From an uncultured Bacteroidota bacterium (GTDB lineage: Bacteria > Bacteroidota > Bacteroidia > Flavobacteriales > UBA7312), in the NCBI GenBank assembly GCA_902580855.1, contig CACHMF010000014.1, positions 1 through 36,545 on the forward strand: a stretch of 36,545 nt of DNA, read 5' to 3'. The notes below the pieces were generated by a model. That model worked only from the letters and a program-made list of their open reading frames with translations, was not told where the DNA came from and ran no database searches. Below, piece by piece: positions 29,971-36,545 of the stretch (its first letter is position 1; every line of letters starts with the position of its first letter). Made by a program: the position numbers and the translations under genes.

Positions 29971-32900
29971 ATGAAAAAGAGATTTTTAACATTTGGAATC
30001 TTACTAGCTGCAACTGGTGTTGCGCTTAATTTTTTAAGCGCACCTGAAGCTACTTACACTTCAATTGAAAATCGTTCGAAAAAAATTAAAGAAGGAATTG
30101 ATGTTGCTCAAGATTACCTAACTGATAGAAAGGCAAACAAACTAACTGGAAAAGTTGACTTACAAGACGTTCAAAAAGTGCGTGAACAGGTTAATTTACA
30201 CAAAGCAATGCGTTCTTCAGCATCGGTTTTGGAGTGGGAAGAAATGGGGCCAGATAATGTTGGTGGAAGAACTAGAGCTGTTCTTATTGACAAAGACAAT
30301 CCATCAAGAATCTATGCAGGCTCAGTTTCAGGAGGTCTTTGGATTTCTGAGTCTGGTGGTAGAGCATGGAGAAAATACTCCGATGAATTAGGTAACTTGA
30401 ATGTTTCATGTATCACACAATCCTCAAATGGTGATATTTACTTTGGTACAGGAGAGTTGTATTTTGCTAAGTATTCTGATGGTGATGGTTCTTCTGGTTT
30501 TGTTGGAAACGGAGTATGGAAAAAAGAAGCGGGTTCTTCAGATTTTGTTCATTTACCATCTACTGATTTAGGCGCCATCAATAATAATGAAAACGCAAAT
30601 TGGTCTAGTGTGAATAAATTAGCAACAGACCCAACTAATCCTAATAGGGTATATGCTGCTACAAGTGGTGGATTACAAATTTCAGATGATGGTGGTCAAA
30701 GTTGGACTGTAGCTGGTTCAGGCCCTATTCAGGTGAATGCAATTGATGTAGAAGTTGCATCTGATGCATCTTATGTTTTAGCTGTAGCAGGTACTTTAGG
30801 AGGTAACAAAATTTATAAATCTAATTCTGGAGATGTTGGTACATTCTCTCTCCACCACAATTTTGTTGCTTCTGACAATGTAATGACTCAAGTTGGTAGG
30901 ATACAAATATCTATATCTCCTACTAATACTAATATTCTTTACTGTGCAGTTTCTGATGATGCAGGTAATGGTAATATGAAAGGGATATTTCGTTCTGAAG
31001 ATAAAGGAGATTCATGGGAGATTATCGCTCACCCTGGATTTGATGAGCTAAACATAATGAATGGTCAAGCTCGCTACAGTTCCTTGCTCGCAGTTCATCC
31101 TACAAATCCTGATAAAGTTTATGTAGGGGGACTTGATTTATGGAAATGGGAAAAGGGAAGTAATTGGGAAAAATTAACCCAATGGTTCTATTCATATTAT
31201 CCAACTTTCACAGATTATTTACATGCTGATCAGCATATAATGGTATTTAATCCAGATAATCCAAATGTACTATATGTTGGAAATGATGGAGGTGTATTTC
31301 GTTCAGAAGATGGAGGTTCATCATTTAGACCTATGAATAAAGGATATAATGTAACACAATTTTATGCATTAGGTTTCTCACCACATGGCGAAGTCATAGG
31401 AGGTACTCAAGACAATGGAACTCAAATGATAGGATGGAAAGCTGAGCATTCTAATTCTGGCATTACTCAAGGAGCTACTCCACAATCAGGAATGAAGGTT
31501 AAAGGCGGTGATGGTGGTTTTGCAGAAATGTCTAGAATAGATTCTGACATTATGTTTGTGGAATCTCAGTTTAGTACAGATGTGCATGGTTGGCTCCAAA
31601 GAACAAAAGATAAAGGATTATCTTTAGAGTATTCTAATAACGATAAGCTCTTTTTAGATGCGTTTGTAGAAAATTATCTAGAAACAAATGGTGCGCCGTT
31701 TATAACCCCATTTAGTTTATGGGAAAATCCAAATGATTCAGAAAGTAGAGATTCTATCACTTTTATCAACGGAACTACTGCAATTGGGATCGGTGCTGGT
31801 GATGGAGTTTCATCTTCGTTCAGTGGTGTTTTAGAAGCTACGCAGAATGCTGCAGATATAGACTTTTCAACTCTTCGCTTTTACTCTGGTGATATGGAGA
31901 TTATTGGAGCAAATTCATCATATTGGGCTGTAAATTTTGATACTCTAGGAAATGCTATAGATTCGGTGTATGTTACTTCTACTACAGATGTTTCATCTGG
32001 TGAATTTACAATTGATTTTGGAGAACCTGCATCTTTAAATGTACCTGTTTTAGCTAGTTTTGAAACAAACTATTCTGCAGGAGATGTTTTAAATGTACAA
32101 TCAGCTACACTTGATTTACCTTTGACATATACTTTAACAACAGATTTAGTTCCAGGTGATTCGGTAAGAATACAAGATCCTGTACAATCAAAGTTCTTTT
32201 TAGGTGCTTCAAATGGTACCTGGATGACAAGAGATCCTTTAGATTTGTCAGGCGAAGGTGAATGGATGCAAATTGCAAACACAAGTTGGTCAACTAGAGA
32301 TATTGATTGGTCAGTTGATGGGAATTATTGTTTTATTGCATCAGGAACTTCTGTTTACAGAGTATCCAGACTTAGATATGCTGATGACAAAGCACATGGT
32401 CATGTTGATGGAGCATATTATGTTTTAGATCAAATAACTCTAGGTGCTGCTCACGGATTACCTTCTGGTCAGGCGGCAACAGGTGTATATGTAGATAAAA
32501 AAGATGCAAATAGAGTAGTTGTAACATTTGGAAACTATGGCAATACAAATTATGTGTTTGCTTCATCAAATGCACTTGCAAATTCTCCAAATTTTATTTC
32601 AATTCAGGGAGATTTACCTCAAATGCCTGTATACGATGCATTGATTAATATTGCTGACTCTAGTCAAATCTTTTTAGCAACAGAATTTGGTGTATGGTCA
32701 ACTTCATTAAGTTACGCCAATTTACCAACTGCTTTAACTCAAACAGATGATTTTAACTATATACAAGAAAGAATCAACTATGATATTGATCCAAATGGTA
32801 TTTTGACTTGGGATACAATTCCTACATCTCAAATAGTATCTATAACGCAAAACTTACCAGCTCAAAACCCAAATTGGACTCCTGAAGATGTCGGATTAGG

Positions 32901-33324
32901 TAATGTTCCTACATTTTCCATTCGTCAACAATATTATCCAGGTGACAATTATGGACAGATTTATATTGCTACTCATGGAAGAGGGATGTACAAATCTGGT
33001 TCTTTTGTTGCTAGAAATAATGAGGATATAAATGAAGACTTAGAAGAAGTTCTTACAGAAGAGATAGTAACTTCAATGAATGTATATCCTAACCCTGTTT
33101 CAAATCAATTAACAATAGATTATGTTTCTGAATATGATCTTGCAAATGTAGATGTTAGCATCTACGACTTAACAGGAAAAGTACTTATTAAAACACAAGT
33201 AGAATTAACTATGGGTTCTAATCAAATTCCAATGGATGTGTCAACACTTCCAATAGGAACATTCCTAGTACACATTAATAATGGTGTAAATAGCCAGTAT
33301 GCCAAAATTGTAAAGGCATACTAA
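29971..33324 (+). CDS. Large secreted beta-propeller (VPS10/BNR-type repeats) protein with T9SS type A C-terminal sorting domain
   Basis: Likely start MKKRFLTFGILLAATGVALNF; repeats such as IYAGSVSGGLWISESGGRAWRKYS, VYAATSGGLQISDDGGQSWT, LYVGNDGGVFRSEDGGSSF; C-terminal VYPNPVSNQLTIDY...DLTGKVL...LPIGTFLVHI..AKIVKAY. Confidence 0.85.
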   Translation: MKKRFLTFGILLAATGVALNFLSAPEATYTSIENRSKKIKEGIDVAQDYLTDRKANKLTGKVDLQDVQKVREQVNLHKAMRSSASVLEWEEMGPDNVGGRTRAVLIDKDNPSRIYAGSVSGGLWISESGGRAWRKYSDELGNLNVSCITQSSNGDIYFGTGELYFAKYSDGDGSSGFVGNGVWKKEAGSSDFVHLPSTDLGAINNNENANWSSVNKLATDPTNPNRVYAATSGGLQISDDGGQSWTVAGSGPIQVNAIDVEVASDASYVLAVAGTLGGNKIYKSNSGDVGTFSLHHNFVASDNVMTQVGRIQISISPTNTNILYCAVSDDAGNGNMKGIFRSEDKGDSWEIIAHPGFDELNIMNGQARYSSLLAVHPTNPDKVYVGGLDLWKWEKGSNWEKLTQWFYSYYPTFTDYLHADQHIMVFNPDNPNVLYVGNDGGVFRSEDGGSSFRPMNKGYNVTQFYALGFSPHGEVIGGTQDNGTQMIGWKAEHSNSGITQGATPQSGMKVKGGDGGFAEMSRIDSDIMFVESQFSTDVHGWLQRTKDKGLSLEYSNNDKLFLDAFVENYLETNGAPFITPFSLWENPNDSESRDSITFINGTTAIGIGAGDGVSSSFSGVLEATQNAADIDFSTLRFYSGDMEIIGANSSYWAVNFDTLGNAIDSVYVTSTTDVSSGEFTIDFGEPASLNVPVLASFETNYSAGDVLNVQSATLDLPLTYTLTTDLVPGDSVRIQDPVQSKFFLGASNGTWMTRDPLDLSGEGEWMQIANTSWSTRDIDWSVDGNYCFIASGTSVYRVSRLRYADDKAHGHVDGAYYVLDQITLGAAHGLPSGQAATGVYVDKKDANRVVVTFGNYGNTNYVFASSNALANSPNFISIQGDLPQMPVYDALINIADSSQIFLATEFGVWSTSLSYANLPTALTQTDDFNYIQERINYDIDPNGILTWDTIPTSQIVSITQNLPAQNPNWTPEDVGLGNVPTFSIRQQYYPGDNYGQIYIATHGRGMYKSGSFVARNNEDINEDLEEVLTEEIVTSMNVYPNPVSNQLTIDYVSEYDLANVDVSIYDLTGKVLIKTQVELTMGSNQIPMDVSTLPIGTFLVHINNGVNSQYAKIVKAY

Positions 33325-33340
33325 TTATAATTTTAGATTG

Positions 33341-33371
33341 AAAAGCCCTGCATTTGCGGGGCTTTTTATTT
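33341..33371 (+). terminator. Rho-independent terminator after the T9SS protein gene
   Basis: AAAAGCCCTGC-ATTT-GCGGGGCTTTT with T tract. Confidence 0.9.
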
Positions 33372-33374
33372 TTG
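33367..33374 (+). promoter_or_regulatory. Candidate -7 box TATTTTTG 4 nt before the gap ATG, overlapping the upstream terminator T tract
   Basis: Exact TAnnTTTG match. Confidence 0.45.
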
Positions 33375-33378
33375 AGTT

Positions 33379-34371
33379 ATGAAGACAAGAGTTGCAATTA
33401 ATGGTTTTGGTCGTATAGGAAGGGTTTTTTTTCGTTCTGTATATAATCATTCAAATATTGAGGTTATTGCTATTAACGATTTAGCAGACGTAACAACTAT
33501 GGCTCATTTATTGAAGTATGACTCTGTTCATGGACAATTTAACGTACATATATGCACTAATGAAGCGAATCTTATTGTTGATGAAAAATCAATTATATAT
33601 TCTAGTATTGCTCAACCCACACAACTCTCATGGAAGGATTTAGATATAGATGTTGTGATTGAAGCAACTGGTTTGTTTAGGACAGCAGAATCAGCACAAG
33701 CACACCTCACTGCAGGTGCTAAAAAGGTTGTTGTTACATCACCACCTGAAGATGATTCTATCCCAACAGTAGTGATGGGAATCAATGAACGTATTTTAAG
33801 TGGTGATGAGCAGATTATTTCTAATGCTTCTTGTACTACAAATTGTTCTGCTCCATTGGTACAATTGATAGATGAGTATCTTAGTATTGAAAGTGCTTAT
33901 ATCACCACAGTACATTCATATACTACCGATCAACAGTTGCATGATTCTCCACATAAAGATTTAAGAAGAGCTAGAGCTGGAGCATCTTCAATCGTACCAA
34001 CCACAACAGGTGCTGCTAAGGCCATCACAAAAATATTTCCTCATTTATTGGGTAAAATTGGAGGTTGTGGAATTCGGGTTCCTGTGCCAGATGGCTCATT
34101 AACAGATATCACTTGTATTGTGAAAAAAGAAACTTCTATCGAAGAAGTGAATAAGCTTTTCAAGCACGCTGCAGAAGACTCTATGAAACATATTTTGAGT
34201 TACATAGAAGATCCGATTGTTTCTATAGATGTTATTGGAAATACATACTCATGCGTTTTTGATTCAAAGTTAACTTCAGTATTAGGAAAGATGGTTAAAG
34301 TAGTAGGCTGGTACGACAATGAAGTTGGTTATTCTAACCGACTTATAGACCTTATTGAAAAAATTAGCTAA
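33379..34371 (+). CDS. gap: Glyceraldehyde-3-phosphate dehydrogenase
   Basis: VAINGFGRIGRVFFRSV; SNASCTTNCSAPL; RARAGASSIVPTTTGAAKA; WYDNEVGYSNR. Confidence 0.97.
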   Translation: MKTRVAINGFGRIGRVFFRSVYNHSNIEVIAINDLADVTTMAHLLKYDSVHGQFNVHICTNEANLIVDEKSIIYSSIAQPTQLSWKDLDIDVVIEATGLFRTAESAQAHLTAGAKKVVVTSPPEDDSIPTVVMGINERILSGDEQIISNASCTTNCSAPLVQLIDEYLSIESAYITTVHSYTTDQQLHDSPHKDLRRARAGASSIVPTTTGAAKAITKIFPHLLGKIGGCGIRVPVPDGSLTDITCIVKKETSIEEVNKLFKHAAEDSMKHILSYIEDPIVSIDVIGNTYSCVFDSKLTSVLGKMVKVVGWYDNEVGYSNRLIDLIEKIS

Positions 34372-35104
34372 ACTCTTTCAGGGCTAATTTTTCTCCATCA
34401 AAAACAGCATAAGTATTATAATTTACCCACTCACCTAAGTTGATGTATCTTGTATTACTTCCTAAATCAATATCTAACGGAAGGTGTCGATGACCGAAAA
34501 TGAAGTAATCAACATTGGTTGTTTTCATTTTTTCTTTGCAGTACTGCGTAAGCCATTCTTTGTCTCCATGATCTATTTCATCTTTAAGTCCATTTGCAAT
34601 ACGACTTCTTTTGGACCAAAATTCAGCTATAGAAATACCTAAGTTTGGATGAATACGTTCAAATAACCATTGACATAAGGAATTCTTAAAAGCTTTTTTG
34701 ATTATTTTAAAACCTTTATCTCCAGGTCCTAAGCCATCTCCATGACCTAAGTAAAAATTTTTATTTTTAATAGAAACTTCAATAGGACTTCTGTATATTT
34801 CTTTGATTCCTACTTCATCCTTTAAATAATCGAAAGCCCACATGTCATGATTGCCAGTAAAGAAGTAAACAGGTATACCGCTATCCGCTATTTCCGACAG
34901 CTTGCCTAATAATCGAGTATACCCTTTAGGAATGACTTTTCTGTACTCAAACCAAAAATCAAATATATCTCCCAAAAGATAAATTGCTTCTGCATCTTTT
35001 TGAATTTCAATGAGCCAACTGACAAATAGTTTTTCTCGCTCCAAACTTGTTGATTTGTCAGGAACGCCTAAATGTAAATCCGATGCGAAATAAACTTTAC
35101 TCAA
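34364..35104 (-). CDS. lpxH: UDP-2,3-diacylglucosamine diphosphatase (metallophosphoesterase; TTG start)
   Basis: YFASDLHLG, YLLGDIFDFWFEY, FFTGNHDMW, YLGHGDGLGPGDKGFK, IFGHRHLP. Confidence 0.85.
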   Translation of the reverse strand: MSKVYFASDLHLGVPDKSTSLEREKLFVSWLIEIQKDAEAIYLLGDIFDFWFEYRKVIPKGYTRLLGKLSEIADSGIPVYFFTGNHDMWAFDYLKDEVGIKEIYRSPIEVSIKNKNFYLGHGDGLGPGDKGFKIIKKAFKNSLCQWLFERIHPNLGISIAEFWSKRSRIANGLKDEIDHGDKEWLTQYCKEKMKTTNVDYFIFGHRHLPLDIDLGSNTRYINLGEWVNYNTYAVFDGEKLALKEFS

Positions 35105-36545
35105 TTATTTTTCTAATGCTTCTCTTACTAACTGATTGGCTAATTTTGGGTCTGCTTTACCTTTAGAAAGCTTCATTACTTCTCCCATAAATAAGCCAAT
35201 AAGACCTTTTTTACCTTCTTTATATTCTGTCACCTTTTCAGGATACTTAGCCACCGCAGAATCTATCCATTCTTGTAAGGCAATGTTATTAGATTCTTGA
35301 ATCCAGTTATTAGCTTTTGCAATCATTTCTGGAGAATCTTCATTATTTAACATGTTGATAAATACTTTTTGTGTAGCTATCGAGTTACTCACTTTTCCAT
35401 CATCTACTAAATCGATAAGTGCAGCCATTCGCTCTTCATTAATACTGAAATTACTTATGTTGATAGCGTTTTCGTTCAGATAGGATTTAATACTTCCTGT
35501 TACAAAATTAGCTGCTGCTTTGTAATTTTTGGTGAAAGAACAAAGCTTATTGAAGTAAAGAGCGATTTCTTTATCTTCAATTAATACATTTGTGTCATAT
35601 TCTGATAAGCCAAAGGTATTTGTGAATTTTTCAAACAGTTCGTTAGGGAGTGGAGAAAGTGTTTCTTTTACTCTAGCTACATACTCTTTTGTAACAATAA
35701 CTGGTTGTAAATCTGGATCTGGAAAATAGCGATAGTCATTAGCATTTTCTTTACTTCGCATAAGAATAGTGTTTCCATCAGACGCATTAAAAGAACGTGT
35801 TTGTTGTTCTACTTCACCGCCATTCTCTACAATCTCAATTTGTCTATCTATCTCATGCTCAATAGCGCGTTTTACATTACGTAATGAGTTCATATTTTTT
35901 ACCTCTACACGATTTCCAAAAGTATCGCTTCCCTTGTGCATAATGGAAATATTAGCATCACAACGCAAACTACCTTCTTCTAGGTTGCCATCACAAATAT
36001 CTAGGTATCGAACAAGTCTTCTAACCTCTAAAAGGTACTTATAAGCTTCATCAGAGCTTCTTAAATCTGGCTCTGAGACAATTTCGATAAGTGCGACACC
36101 AGCTCTGTTTAAATCAATAAGCGTATTAAAAGGATCTTGATCGTGAATGCTTTTTCCAGCATCTTCTTCCATGTGTATTCGTGTTACGCCTATTTTTTTT
36201 ACGCTTCCATCTTCTTTTTTGATGACAATATACCCTCCATTGCATATAGGAGTTGTGTCTTGTGTAATTTGATATCCCTTTGGTAAATCTGCATAGAAAT
36301 AGTTTTTTCTTGCATATTCGTTCCGTTCCCGAATTTCGGAATAACAAGCAATTCCCATTTTCACAGCATACTCAACTACTTTAGCATTACTTACTGGAAG
36401 TGTACCAGGATGACCTAAAGAAATAGGACTTGTTTGGGTATTTGGTGAAGAGCCATAAACTGTAGAATCACTGCAATACGCTTTGGTGTTGGTAGATAGC
36501 TGTGCATGCACTTCAAGTCCAATCACTACTTGATATTTATCTCGT
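35105..36545 (-). CDS. gatB: Aspartyl/glutamyl-tRNA(Asn/Gln) amidotransferase subunit B, 5' end beyond window
   Basis: Frame open to window edge (RDKYQVVIGLEVHAQLSTNTKAYC...); YFYADLPKGYQITQ; RCDANIS; YRYFPDPDL. Confidence 0.96.
   Translation of the reverse strand, partial: RDKYQVVIGLEVHAQLSTNTKAYCSDSTVYGSSPNTQTSPISLGHPGTLPVSNAKVVEYAVKMGIACYSEIRERNEYARKNYFYADLPKGYQITQDTTPICNGGYIVIKKEDGSVKKIGVTRIHMEEDAGKSIHDQDPFNTLIDLNRAGVALIEIVSEPDLRSSDEAYKYLLEVRRLVRYLDICDGNLEEGSLRCDANISIMHKGSDTFGNRVEVKNMNSLRNVKRAIEHEIDRQIEIVENGGEVEQQTRSFNASDGNTILMRSKENANDYRYFPDPDLQPVIVTKEYVARVKETLSPLPNELFEKFTNTFGLSEYDTNVLIEDKEIALYFNKLCSFTKNYKAAANFVTGSIKSYLNENAINISNFSINEERMAALIDLVDDGKVSNSIATQKVFINMLNNEDSPEMIAKANNWIQESNNIALQEWIDSAVAKYPEKVTEYKEGKKGLIGLFMGEVMKLSKGKADPKLANQLVREALEK

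Noticed and set aside
30155-30391. 78-aa plus ORF inside the T9SS protein gene
   Set aside because: Alternative frame of a long well-supported CDS.

Overview
The window is low-GC Bacteroidota DNA, probably Flavobacteriales, judged from gene order, a T9SS type A sorting domain and TAnnTTTG-type promoters. It starts inside the S10-spc-alpha ribosomal operon (3' end of rpsS through rplQ, including secY, map, infA, rpmJ and rpoA). It continues with carA-eno-gltA, a ubiD-family gene split by a one-base frameshift at an A8 run, and an accessory locus. That locus encodes a TonB-dependent receptor, an acidic His/Cys-rich lipoprotein, a MacB-like ABC ATPase and permease, and a secreted CxxC protein. 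Next come purT, tRNA-Arg(UCG), a minus-strand ung/L,D-transpeptidase/rmuC/rlmB/DEAD-box helicase cluster, a small lipoprotein-ytxJ-lipA cluster, a large secreted T9SS beta-propeller-type protein, gap, lpxH and the 3' part of gatB. The best system-level candidate is 17619-22582, a putative zinc or other divalent-metal capture and trafficking locus whose lipoprotein may be surface exposed. Second is a recurring TAnnTTTG-N4-ATG arrangement upstream of ubiD, ung and gap that predicts leaderless mRNAs. No CRISPR array, IS element, prophage or rRNA gene was seen. All family calls come from reading motifs; no database search was run.
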